This document shows, one piece after another, positions 42,101-48,100 of a stretch of DNA of 64,000 bases. The notes beneath the pieces were generated by a model. That model was not told where the DNA came from, did not search any database, and saw only the letters and a list, made by a program, of their open reading frames with translations. Position 1 is the stretch's first letter. Each line of letters begins with the position of its first letter. Made by a program: the position numbers and the translations under genes. This DNA comes from Hermatobates lingyangjiaoensis (lineage: Eukaryota > Arthropoda > Insecta > Hemiptera > Hermatobatidae), in NCBI GenBank assembly GCA_026182355.1, contig JAPFBL010000255.1:124001-188000 (forward strand). The letters run 5' to 3'.

Positions 42101-43254
42101 TCGCCTATGGTGAACTCCTCCTCAACAAGGCACGCTTCCCAAAGGTATCCTCCTACGCGTACAAAGTATATACCATTCCATCATTATTTCCATCTTCCAG
42201 GCTCCAGCTTATTCTTTAACATCAACTTTACCTCCTGCCTCTCATAGCCTACTAATTCCATTTTAAGAGTTCAGTGCATGGTATCTTAACGATTAACCTT
42301 ACTTTAAGAATTCTTCTAATGTTTGCTTTTTAAATTTAGAGGAAGTTAAACTTGTAACCTTAGCAGATTTACCACCATTAGCCATTCGTACAACTCTTGG
42401 TGGTTTATTAATTGGTATGTGCTTTTGGAAAGTGGTTACGCTTTTTAATAAAGTATACGGTTCTCCTAAGACGTACAGTTCTCCTATTGAGTTTTTGCAT
42501 GTAAAGCAACCCACGGAGCTTATTTCATGATTAAAAACCAATTGATTAGCGTGCCTATAAACATAAGTTTACATTCTAGGAAAAATTAACTGCAATGTCA
42601 TATTCAAAGGAAGTTATATCCAATTTCATTCATAATTTCTTTAACGAATTATAATAATTATTTTCGTTCTTATATAATATATTCCACATTTTTTAACAGT
42701 CCAAAACAACTGAACAGTCACATTAATAAGTGATTTCAGTTATGTGTGAGCGTTGTTATTCTAGTTCTTTTTTCTTATATTTAATGTATTTGAAGCAGGA
42801 AAGTGACGCTGCCTCTCGACTGGAATCAAACAGTGAAGAGCTTCAAAATCTTTTGCTGAGGTAGGCTTTTTCGATTTAACTCAAAATTCATGATAATAGT
42901 GCAAGAATTTCTTTTTTTCTTTATTTGTAAATATTTGTTCAATATCTTAGGCAAAAAATAGAACTAGAAGCATTACAGAAGAGACACCGAGAAGAATTCG
43001 AAGCACTGAAGAAACATTTAAGTTCAACTATTCCTCTGCTACCGAATCAATTTAATGCCAGTAAGTGTTTTTGTTCTATGTTGTAATATGGAGGGACGGA
43101 TCTGTAATTGGGAATGAATGTTTTAGACCATGCCAACAGCAGTAGTAGTGGAGGAAGCCTAGAAGGCTTCAGCACGGCGCCCCAGTCCCCTGATAACTCT
43201 GACAGTAGGTCCAGAGTCAACTCTCCTGGACCACCTGCCCCTACCAAACTTTAG
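1713..43254 (+). CDS. Wnk: WNK kinase, C-terminal half (gene span, 22 exons)
   Basis: WNK (with-no-lysine) kinases are cytoplasmic Ser/Thr kinases that sense chloride and crowding and activate SPAK/OSR1-type kinases, which regulate cation-chloride cotransporters. The kinase domain is left of the window. About 2,200 residues are encoded here, in order: a giant Gln/Ser/Pro-rich disordered region (1713-6068); short linkers; a CCT-like (PF2-like) domain, PSGPKLQVLSASGGIVECQ onward, across 14163-14340 and 15440-15580; a basic segment; two RFxV docking motifs, RFLV at 28639 and RFQV at 34422; a Ser/Thr/Pro-rich region; and a coiled coil with LEALQKRHREEFEALKKHL before the stop at 43252-43254. Every exon has AG/GT borders and the phases match throughout, except for one surplus base near 31156. 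The span 1-1712 is intron with no exon seen. A candidate AATAAA lies at 43533-43538. The family call rests on the CCT-like sequence, the RFxV motifs and the C-terminal coil together. Confidence 0.93.
1734..5880 (+). repeat. Degenerate protein-level repeat array, RISQVQ unit
   Basis: The in-frame unit R-I-S-Q-V-Q recurs through the exon, first as KISQVQPPQM near 1890 and last as QRISVTQTPIL near 5850. DNA copies are diverged, so this is an old protein-level repeat and not a recent tandem duplication. Flanking residues are usually His, Gln or Pro before the Arg, and Pro or Asp after the last Gln. Confidence 0.85.
6069..10566 (+). other. WNK intron, 4.5 kb
   Basis: AT-rich intron running from GTAAGA to TTACAG. 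The only structure I recognise is the inverted repeat at 8431-8590. No exon-like ORF with splice sites was found. Confidence 0.6.
8431..8590. repeat. Hairpin-forming inverted repeat (MITE-like)
   Basis: Two arms of about 75 bp are complementary with some mismatches. The left arm begins TACAACAACTGAAATTG and contains CACTCTGTCTTC; the right arm contains GAAGACAGAGTG and ends near TATGTTGTGG. There is a short A/T spacer and no ORF. It may be a small foldback element or the inverted end of a PLE-like repeat. Family not identified. Confidence 0.7.
10567..10608 (+). CDS. Wnk: WNK microexon, 14 codons
   Basis: 42 nt between TTACAG and GTATCT, phase 0 to 0, coding LILQGGIVNKTLSQ. Its length and phase match the neighbouring exons, so it could be skipped without a frame change. 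Confidence 0.7.
11547..11729 (+). CDS. Wnk: WNK exon, Ser/Asp-rich linker
   Basis: 183 nt, phase 0 to 0, from the AG at 11545-11546 to GTACTA at 11730. It encodes MKAQRSISTVVAPKV and continues to SALSDQQ. The ATG is internal. Two earlier GT sites (about 11613 and 11635) could serve as alternative donors. It keeps a short echo of the upstream repeat (RSISTV). Confidence 0.8.
12500..13237. mobile_element. Head-to-head mariner derivative with about 265-bp inverted arms
   Basis: The ends are an imperfect inverted repeat (left CATGAGGCATATGAAAAGTA; right, reversed, AGAGGGGCGTATGAAAAGTG), flanked by TA at 12498-12499 and 13238-13239. The arms extend about 265 bp, far beyond a normal mariner terminal repeat. 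Both contain the element's 5' region up to the transposase start (APIEIH on the left, MFAPIEIHCQLE on the right, reversed). The unpaired middle keeps a transposase helix-turn-helix fragment reading VRKWCRKFSSGRLNIYDEE with the GRPS motif, around 12793-12885. In-frame stops are present and the catalytic domain is absent, so it is non-autonomous. It lies in a WNK intron and is more GC-rich than its surroundings. Confidence 0.85.
13673..13712 (+). CDS. Wnk: WNK exon, basic KRKKIKLRSFITA
   Basis: 40 nt, phase 0 to 1, between TTAG and GTATGT. It encodes KRKKIKLRSFITA, the basic stretch leading to the CCT-like domain. The leftover G pairs with CT of the next exon. Confidence 0.75.
13977..14007 (+). 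CDS. Wnk: WNK exon, AEDQGASSQE
   Basis: 31 nt, phase 1 to 2. The obvious acceptor TTTCAG at 13971-13972 would put TGA in frame. Using the second AG at 13975-13976 (TTTCAGGGAG) keeps the frame open and gives AEDQGASSQE, which joins the next exon. The donor is GTGATT at 14008. Confidence 0.65.
14163..14340 (+). CDS. Wnk: WNK exon, CCT-like domain first half
   Basis: 178 nt, phase 2 to 0. It encodes a basic lead (TKRGGKRRSKPSGPKL), then QVLSASGGIVECQLE and KTVTFKFSLDDVVPMDIAKNL. This matches the second CCT-like/PF2-like domain of WNKs (pattern VECQLE, then VTFKF, then D.P.DIA). In the family this fold binds RFxV peptides. The donor is GTGAGT at 14341. Confidence 0.93.
15440..15580 (+). CDS. Wnk: WNK exon, CCT-like domain second half
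   Basis: 141 nt, phase 0 to 0, coding AEEKLLGSNQIELLAELLKE and continuing VLRQLNEHPTKLPV to PSRKPR. The helical LLAELLKEVLRQL completes the CCT-like domain that starts in the previous exon. Confidence 0.92.
15871..15927 (+). CDS. Wnk: WNK basic exon RHGSLTRRR, 57 nt
   Basis: 57 nt, phase 0 to 0, between ATAG and GTGAGT. It encodes VRHGSLTRRRMKQHRRSRS. It is CpG-rich in AT-rich surroundings and fits both neighbouring phases. The Arg/Ser-rich content resembles the segment after the CCT-like domain in other WNKs. A 77-codon ORF on the other strand overlaps it but is not supported. It may be a cassette exon. Confidence 0.65.
20387..20560 (+). mobile_element. Mariner end fragment
   Basis: Begins ATGAGGGTCATCCAAAAAGT, a typical mariner terminal repeat, and runs into GGCTAGCTCATAAGTT. 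It shares its layout with the copy starting at 20938 (terminal repeat, then CTTCCACG/CTTCCACT, then GCTGGCTCATAAG). No opposite end was found. Confidence 0.6.
20938..21730 (+). mobile_element. Decayed mariner transposon
   Basis: Starts ACGAGGGTAATCCAAAAAG. Around 21217-21290 it reads YDEDCIVVKNFRKWVREF, a recognisable mariner N-terminal segment. Further on, EFVDSILARNET resembles the region around the first catalytic Asp. Frameshifts and stops are frequent, and no clear right terminus is visible. Confidence 0.6.
26094..26153 (+). CDS. Wnk: WNK exon, 20 codons
   Basis: 60 nt, phase 0 to 0, between TTTCAG and GTAAGT. It encodes KDEGNVPVDESPKPSPSATP. Its strong donor and matching phase support it; the sequence itself is low-complexity linker. 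Confidence 0.75.
27092..27152. repeat. Microsatellite (AC)n then (TA)n
   Basis: A run of AC dinucleotides is followed by about 20 TA dinucleotides. It directly abuts the PLE-type end at 27153, which itself runs into a TATATA tail, as other copies in the window do. Confidence 0.9.
27153..27635. mobile_element. PLE-type 3' ends in inverted pair with about 265-bp spacer
   Basis: The left copy (27153-27278) is the reverse complement of the right copy (27543-27635). Both carry the family II motif GACGAAGACCG...GGTTGAAAGATCTTAG and the tail TTTCCCATTTC...GTGGTTTGATC. The right copy has CTGGCGA in place of CTGACGA, so its core is mutated. The spacer shows no coding content. Confidence 0.75.
28624..28677 (+). 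CDS. Wnk: WNK exon with RFLV docking motif
   Basis: 54 nt, phase 0 to 0, coding MRKISRFLVSPVVESPTK. RFLV (28639-28650) fits the RFx[VI] consensus that binds CCT domains of SPAK/OSR1 kinases. The longer string RFxVSPV.E matches the site just after the CCT-like domain in vertebrate WNKs, which strongly supports the gene call. Confidence 0.92.
28747..28813 (+). CDS. Wnk: WNK exon, 67 nt
   Basis: Phase 0 to 1, coding VVAPKDIVSAENVDSQPVN and then ESE, from TGTAG to GTATTA. It is separated from the RFLV exon by an intron of only 69 nt. Confidence 0.8.
29207..29561 (+). CDS. Wnk: WNK exon, Ser/Thr/Pro-rich
   Basis: 355 nt, phase 1 to 2, coding VPLEKNDELRLKPSPVDGQ through NNSVDSSG, with donor GTATAG at 29562. 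It is Ser, Thr, Pro and Gln-rich with no fold. The open frame runs past the donor into a SINE, which is read-through and not coding. Confidence 0.85.
29607..29897 (+). mobile_element. tRNA-derived SINE
   Basis: The 5' 73 nt (29607-29679) look like a whole tRNA. An 8-bp acceptor-type stem pairs GGGCCAGG with CCTGGCTC (with one G-T pair). Box A is TTAGCTCAGTGGTTAACG and box B is GGTTTGATCCC. The body follows (TCCCTTGGAGAGGACGTTAT, ACAGGTAGATCCCTACTC) with an A-rich tail, AATAAAAAAATACC. Diverged relatives occur at about 39780, 40830 and 57303. It is not called a functional tRNA because the conserved body and A-rich tail continue downstream. Confidence 0.85.
31125..31306 (+). CDS. Wnk: WNK exon with one surplus base (frameshift)
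   Basis: 182 nt from TTTTAG to GTATAG. The incoming phase (2) gives GGPQTIADLQ, the outgoing phase (0) gives HRLVQLTAQPSELNIGATPP through QQKLASISMPQ, and the two are in different frames. Removing one base at or next to G31156 would join them into one reading. The pieces resemble a conserved WNK segment with TIADLQ, QLT.QPSE and SYD.YM.SLQQKLASISMP. Either the genomic sequence has an indel here, or an exon boundary differs from my model. Confidence 0.8.
31630..31765 (+). CDS. Wnk: WNK exon, 136 nt
   Basis: Phase 0 to 1, coding GTLSPQSTVHSGNTSTTTN through SVSTVVT, between TTTTAG and GTATAT. Ser/Thr-rich linker. Confidence 0.85.
31928..31977 (+). CDS. Wnk: WNK exon, 50 nt
   Basis: Phase 1 to 0, coding ETEKPKDPDMTSQTSIN, between TTTCAG and GTATGT. 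Confidence 0.82.
32051..32140 (+). CDS. Wnk: WNK exon, 90 nt
   Basis: Phase 0 to 0, coding TVSGSTLESNANVAKEEKAK and KLHDLFDLEQ, between TTTTAG and GTTAGT. The charged helical end leads into the next exon. Confidence 0.82.
33016..33081 (+). CDS. Wnk: WNK exon, 66 nt
   Basis: Phase 0 to 0, coding ELTKISHLGGAPLSTGSSTH and HL, between TTTCAG and GTATGT. Confidence 0.82.
34350..34464 (+). CDS. Wnk: WNK exon with RFQV docking motif
   Basis: 115 nt, phase 0 to 1, coding PDHSEACAEVEKETVQPLPS followed by RKISRFQVTSVPEGSTLP. RFQV (34422-34433) is a second SPAK/OSR1-type docking motif. Its context RKISRFxVxxV is nearly the same as that of the RFLV exon at 28624. Vertebrate WNKs also have a GRFQV-type site in this region. 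Confidence 0.9.
35564..35822. repeat. Near-perfect palindrome of PLE-type 3' ends (family III)
   Basis: Arms of 107 bp (35564-35670 and 35716-35822) are almost exact reverse complements around a 45-bp spacer. Each arm contains CTGATGATGAACACAAAG followed by GTRTTCGAAACGCGTTGAA and then GTGTGGAGAC. The outer tail, AATGAGTAAATACCACA followed by GGATTGCAC, recurs after the related repeat at 63586. Confidence 0.9.
35722..35770 (+). ncRNA. Hammerhead-like motif, family III
   Basis: TTC/GAA stem I, core CTGATGA plus T, stem II GAACAC/GTATTC around AAA, GAAA, palindrome ACGCGT, then T. The mirrored copy on the minus strand (35616-35664) has the fully complementary stem II GAACAC/GTGTTC. Confidence 0.5.
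36272..36363 (+). CDS. Wnk: WNK exon, 92 nt
   Basis: Phase 1 to 0, coding DKGSSLTTSFHQVPEIEPHK and KISCPILPLQT, between CTTCAG and GTAATT. An internal CACCAG/GTTCCT could be an alternative donor but would shift the frame. Confidence 0.72.
37347..38286 (-). mobile_element. Mariner with internally deleted transposase
   Basis: The right end, read inward, is TACGAGGTGTATAAATAAAG followed by TAGTGAGACTG; the left end keeps TAAATAAAGTAGTGAGACTG. The element is about 940 bp, against about 1.3 kb for a typical intact mariner. It sits inside the hAT MITE 37261-38813, so it inserted later. Confidence 0.9.
37409..38109 (-). pseudogene. Mariner transposase, internal deletion and frameshift
   Basis: Two overlapping frames on the minus strand. 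The N-terminal part (from 38109; EQRCAIKFCFRLGHNATETF and on) has the paired HTH region through AKMVPKNLSQDQK. The C-terminal part (ending 37409) has YSPDLSPCDFFLFPRLKNHL. The middle of the catalytic domain, with the first two acidic residues of the DD34D triad, is missing, and the junction near 37700 changes frame. Only the last Asp (SPCDFF) remains. The product would be inactive. Confidence 0.9.
39775..40075 (+). mobile_element. Diverged SINE relative
   Basis: Starts GGGTCAGGTGTAGTCTAACTG. The body keeps CTCGGAGAGGGCGT, GGTTCTGGTCGTGTACAATG and ACAATGTCAAGTTAC in the same order as the SINE at 29607. Box A and box B are heavily mutated. Confidence 0.55.
40295..40746. mobile_element. hAT MITE with perfect 8-bp target duplications
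   Basis: Begins CAGGGGTGTTCACACATTTT and ends ATTGTGGTGCACCCCTG. It is flanked on both sides by ATGTATAT (40287-40294 and 40747-40754), an exact 8-bp duplication. At 452 bp with no ORF it is non-autonomous. Internal GCATGCGATCTACC-type sequence is typical of hAT ends. The intact duplication suggests a fairly recent insertion. Confidence 0.92.
40830..41030 (+). mobile_element. Diverged SINE relative
   Basis: GGCTTAGTTTAATAGGTAGC, then TCCCTCAGATAGGACGTAAAG and CTTGAACCCATACTACTGAA, follow the same order as the SINE body at 29607. It is strongly degraded, and the assignment is by layout only. Confidence 0.4.
41933..42247 (+). other. GC-rich repeat fragment, unclassified
   Basis: Markedly GC-rich and CpG-containing for this window (GGTCGCCCGTAAGAGGCC, TTTCGCGAGGACTCTCGCC). 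Two overlapping frames are open for 83 and 104 codons, but I recognise no domain. It is probably a retroelement piece; it has no exon-type borders in phase with WNK. Confidence 0.35.
42799..42860 (+). CDS. Wnk: WNK exon, start of C-terminal coil
   Basis: 62 nt, phase 0 to 2, coding ESDAASRLESNSEELQNLLL and R, between AAGCAG and GTAGGC. It begins the terminal coiled coil. Confidence 0.85.
42951..43060 (+). CDS. Wnk: WNK exon, C-terminal coiled coil
   Basis: 110 nt, phase 2 to 1, coding QKIELEALQKRHREEFEALK through KHLSSTIPLLPNQFNA. Heptad-like leucines fit the conserved coil in which WNKs interact with each other. Borders are CTTAG and GTAAGT. Confidence 0.92.
43127..43254 (+). CDS. Wnk: WNK last coding exon
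   Basis: 128 nt, phase 1 to stop TAG at 43252-43254, coding NHANSSSSGGSLEGFSTAPQ through PPAPTKL. The 3' UTR follows; AATAAA at 43533-43538 is a candidate poly(A) signal. Confidence 0.9.
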
Positions 43255-44835
43255 TCAATACTTCCCTCCTTCCTTTGCCTTATCTTGTAGTTTATTTTAG
43301 TTTACAGTCTTTCACTAAAGCTCTGCTTAAGGTTTCTCAAAAAAAAAAATATCCTGAGTTATATTGAAAACAAAAAAAAAAAGAGATACCTTCCCTAGTC
43401 ATGATTGGCTGGATTAGCTAAATCACTTTTAACTGCCACATACTTGAGCAAAATTAAAACTTAGCTAATCTACTAGTCAAAATTGTAACTGCAAATTTGG
43501 TCTAGTTATAATTATTTTTCGATTATAATGTAAATAAAAGTATATGGCTACACTATACGCTACCGACATGATTTTACAACGATATCTCTAGGAGTTAGCT
43601 AAAAAAAAAAAAAAAAACAGGTTCATTGTAGATATCAAATTTCGCTTCAAATGTATGTATATATAAAAAAAAAATAATTTATAATATTGCTGTAATTAAT
43701 GCCTAATAGTATTTTATTCGTTTTATTGTATAAAATTGTTTAAGACTGAATTAATGGAAAGCTATTCCTGGCTGGAAGGGTATGAATGTATATGAAATTG
43801 AATTGTGTTTTAATCATTTCTTGTCATACAAATGTTAAACTATCTGCTTGTACATAAATGTACACTACACATTGATATAAAACCTAATTATTGCAACTGT
43901 TATTTTTTCCTGAAGAACACTTTCATTCTAATAACCTTCCAATGTATATTATGTTAATCATAATCATTATTTTACTGTATTATGATTTATTTTTATTTAT
44001 AAAAATGTGTTAAAAATATTATTTTATTTAACACTGTGTTTTTTTTACCTGGAAAAGTTTGGTGTTGTGTACAGACATACAGAGCAAGTGAACATTATTT
44101 TTTTGAAAGCTGTGAATTCAGTGAAAGTAAATTAAAACTTCAAACATCTAATATTTGAAGTGACCTCAAAATTGATCTGAATTCAACTATATTTTTCATG
44201 AACGTCACTTAAAACATTAATATTATATTGCAGTGTCTCATAAGTAATTTCGCTAAGTAAAAATCAACTAAAAAAAAAAAATTACCTATTAACTTTGTGA
44301 AAACCGGTGAATAATGTGCTATGATATAGTAAGGGTTTTACTGTATGTAATTGGTTAAAAAGAATATATTACTAACGAGTGAAACATACGAAAAGCGAAA
44401 TTGTAAAATATGAAGACTGAGTGTAAATATAGATTTATTTTTCGTCCAAACCACAGTAAGAGATGAGAAAAGATATATCTTTCAACAAGCAGTCTTCAAC
44501 AGAGTCAAGTCTCAACTGAGATCTGACTTTTGTTATAGATTTATTTCTCTTTATTATCAAGTTATGTGTCCAGTGGGACTGATATCTTCATTAGATTGTA
44601 ATTTATAATTAGGCTTATAAACATACATATTAGTTTGGAAAAACAAATACATACCAAGAGGAAAAACAAAAGCATTTTGAAATAAATATATATTAGTCAG
44701 TAATTATTCGGAACAATAATCGTTATGTAACTAACATTTGTTAGACGTGCAAATGTTTATATAAAAATAATCGTTCAATCTGTCCAGACAGTTTTTTTCT
44801 CTTATTTATGTAACATTGAGCGACTTGTTCAATAA
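43255..44835. other. WNK 3' UTR and WNK-GEN convergent interval
   Basis: The WNK 3' UTR runs from the left and the GEN 3' UTR from the right. Minus-strand AATAAA candidates for GEN lie at 44540-44545 and 44550-44555. A degenerate PLE-type motif sits at about 44463-44530. Nothing else is recognised. Confidence 0.6.
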
Positions 44836-45101
44836 TTAATGGCCAGTTGTCATTGAATGAAGCGGTATTCTTCTGAGTGCTGGATTGGAATTTGCTCTAG
44901 ATACAATAGTAGACACGATATCAGAGAGGTTCAATTCTTCTGTGAAACTAGCATTAATATCAGTTAACCTTGTACTGCAACCAAGTACATCCATATTAGT
45001 TTCTTTTAAATATTTAGAATTAAAATCTTCATCATCCCTCTTCTTATCAACAGATTTACGCCGCTTTCTAGATTTCTTTGGCAAATTTCTCTTCCCAGTA
45101 C
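44836..45101 (-). CDS. GEN1: GEN last exon
   Basis: 266 nt, phase 1 to stop. It encodes GTGKRNLPKKSRKRRKSVDK and then a polar tail ending RRIPLHSMTTGH. The KKSRKRRKSVDKKR cluster looks like a nuclear localisation signal (inference). The acceptor is CTTCAG. Confidence 0.85.
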
Positions 45102-48100
45102 CTGAAGCAAGAGAAATTTGAATAATTGACTCTGAAGTATAATTATATATGCTATTGTTAAATAAAAAGTAATGAATTTGTATGAACTATAAATGTTTAA
45201 AGTTCACAGAAGAAGGGGTTCTTGAGAATTTTTATTACTCAAGAACCCCTTCAATGAACTTGAAAAATTTGGTCAAGAAGCTATATAAATATAAATGTTA
45301 TATTTCTTTGCTTTTGTAGACTCAAATTAATAATCACTACCCATAGCAGGGAAAGTCAGGAATCTTCCCTTTTGGTCGAAATGATTAAAAGGTATCCACA
45401 TAATTCTAAGCAGTACATTGCTTTGTTAAATCTCGTCACAAATTCTATTTAATGGTTCAGTCGAAATGTTCTTACTTGAGAACATTTATGTTTTCATAAA
45501 ACTTGGGAAGCATAATTTCTAATAAAAAATAATTCCAAACGTAAATATAGTTTATACAAAAGTTTAAACGTAATTTTTTGATATTTAATTTGACTTTACT
45601 GTGTTCACAATGTTTTTTTTTTAGCTCAATTATTTTATGAACTTGTTGTTCCTCATAGTTTCATTACAAATAAAAAAAAAATATTCAGTATAATGACTAT
45701 TGACCTCAATTAAAGGAGTAGCTAAGAAGGTCATATAGAAAAACAATACTCTATGTCAACTTATCGATGTACTTACTGTACATTATCATTAGGCTAGCAG
45801 ACAGAAAACACAAACTAAAAAACATGTAACTGCACACAATAAAGAGTTTAATTTAAATAATTATTTAACCATTACTTAATGTATCTAGTTTTAATAAACT
45901 AATAACTCAAATCCGGATTACACAATAAACAAACCCTTACTGGTATTACCAGTTATCCGAAACGTTTGCTTACTTACTATTGTAAACAGTTGCCAGTTTA
46001 TCTTATTTTTTGCTCAGTTTTTCTCATAAAATAATGGCTCAGCTATTAAATATCCGCTCTCACTGCTTATTTTAAACAAAAATTATTAGTTAAAATTTAT
46101 TGGGAATTATTGAACACAAATTGTTCATACAAGATAACGATTTTAGTTCTCTTTTTAAATACTCCCATGACTTACTCGGAAACTACAAGTTTAGAAATAG
46201 TATGAAGCGAGTTGTCAGTGAAATTATTTTTTCCCTCCTTACCACTAAGTGGATGTTTCTTTTAAAGACATGGAAATCAGTGGTGCGATTCAATTTTTTT
46301 AAGAACAATGCTAAAACTATTATGAGTCGGAAACTAAATTCCTTAGTTATATATACATGCGCAAATTACATTGTCATACATGCACAAGTTACGTAAGTCA
46401 CGCGACGCTTGTGGAGTTTGATAGTGGGCCAATTAATACAGGTCTGAATAGGGGTTTACGTAATTTTAACAACCGGTTCGCTGAACTCATAATATTTTAA
46501 GCACCAGTTCACACGAACCGGCTGAACCCCGGTGAATCCCATCAGTGATGGAAATACAGACGTGATATATCAAGAAAATTGATTTCAAAATGCCGGTTAA
46601 TCATTTTTACAGTACTAAAACAACTGATCAAACTATGCTAAGTAATGATCAGAACTCAACTGATGGTGCACAGTTACCTACCCATAGCAATATTGCTTCC
46701 TAAAACAAAATCAGTAGTATTACCTTCATATGCATCAACTAATTCTGGATATACACTGTAAACTAAATCTCGTTCCTCAATCGTAGTTATATCTTCGTAC
46801 TTATCCCATTGTACTTCATATCCTTTTACACCCTTCAAATTGCGTTTCTTAATGATTTTTTTCATCTGCAGTCCACATTCAGCTCCCATATTTACTAAGT
46901 GCCACCTGGTAACCATAGGGACAATTTTCTTTTCTGCATAACTTTCTTCCCAACATAACTTACGAGCTGCGAATGACTGAAGAAGTTCAGTTAATTTTAA
47001 ATATTGATATAGAACGTAATATTAGTTATAGATAATTAAAAACTGACTATAAATTTATTAATATCTGGAACACTCCACTTGAATTCAAGGTTTATATCAG
47101 CTGGTAGTGTCATATATTCATCTACAACTTTCATGTTTGGAAAATTCTCATCTTCAAGTGCTTTCTCACGAATGGTTAACTCAATAGAAGACCTTAAAAA
47201 ACAATTTAATATAATTAAGGAAACTATAACATACAAAGCAGGGTGATGTAAGAATTCTTATAAAGAAATGCTGTATTCTAAACAGTCAAAACTCAGTTTC
47301 CTAATTAAAAGAAATTGAAATTGTATTCACTAGTTCCTACTTACAATGTACAAATATATATATATATATATATATTTTAGTATAGGTTGGCAGCAAATCT
47401 TCTTGGAGACATATTTTGTTGAAATGTACCGCAGCTTCGGCATAAACGGCTTTGAAACTAAGCTGTTCAGTCTTTCGAATATAAGGTGGTAATTCCCAAA
47501 TAAGTTGTCCAAAAGACATTGGGACACTTTTTTGAAACACTTTAATAGATATCAACAATTTTAACATAACTGAAAACTAACATCACAGGTAAAGAATATA
47601 ACATAACTTACAAGACCATTATCTACTAGCTTTCGACTATTCTATAGTCATCGTCAGGTTGGGTCTTACATATTTTAAAATGTCCAAATTTTAAAAAATG
47701 TAAGACCCAACCTGACGATGACTATAGAATAGTCGAAAGCTAGTAGCTTTCTTATAAGCTAGTAGAAAAATTTTTCTTACTGTACTCCTTTGTTTCCCCA
47801 AACATCTCTTTCTGGACATTAGTCCTTGCCTGTGCTTTCACCCTTTTAAAATACCACTCTTCCCTCCCACTCTTCTCAACTCCTCACCAGTTGTTTTCTG
47901 CATCTAGTGTTCAGTTGGGTTTTTGACTCTGACGAAGACCGCTTGTTACGGTTGAAAGATCTTAGTCTTGTTTTCCCATTTCTTATTGTGGTTTGATCAT
48001 TGATTGTTATTTCACGTGTTTATGTGAAATCTTTATATATATATGTATTTGATTAAAGTAAACAGCAGCTTCTGCGTTCACGACTTTTAGGCTGGTCTGC

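Larger units (their letters stand above)
36364..42798 (+). other. WNK intron, about 6.4 kb
   Basis: Contains the nested hAT/mariner, a second hAT MITE, two diverged SINE bodies and a GC-rich repeat fragment, each listed separately. An 80-codon ORF at 42299-42541 (minus) has no recognised content. No further exon was found. Confidence 0.6.

Noticed and set aside
42299..42541. 80-codon minus ORF in a WNK intron
   Set aside because: No recognised domain and no splice signals; too little to call a gene.
44885..45121. 78-codon plus ORF
   Set aside because: Antisense shadow of the last GEN exon.
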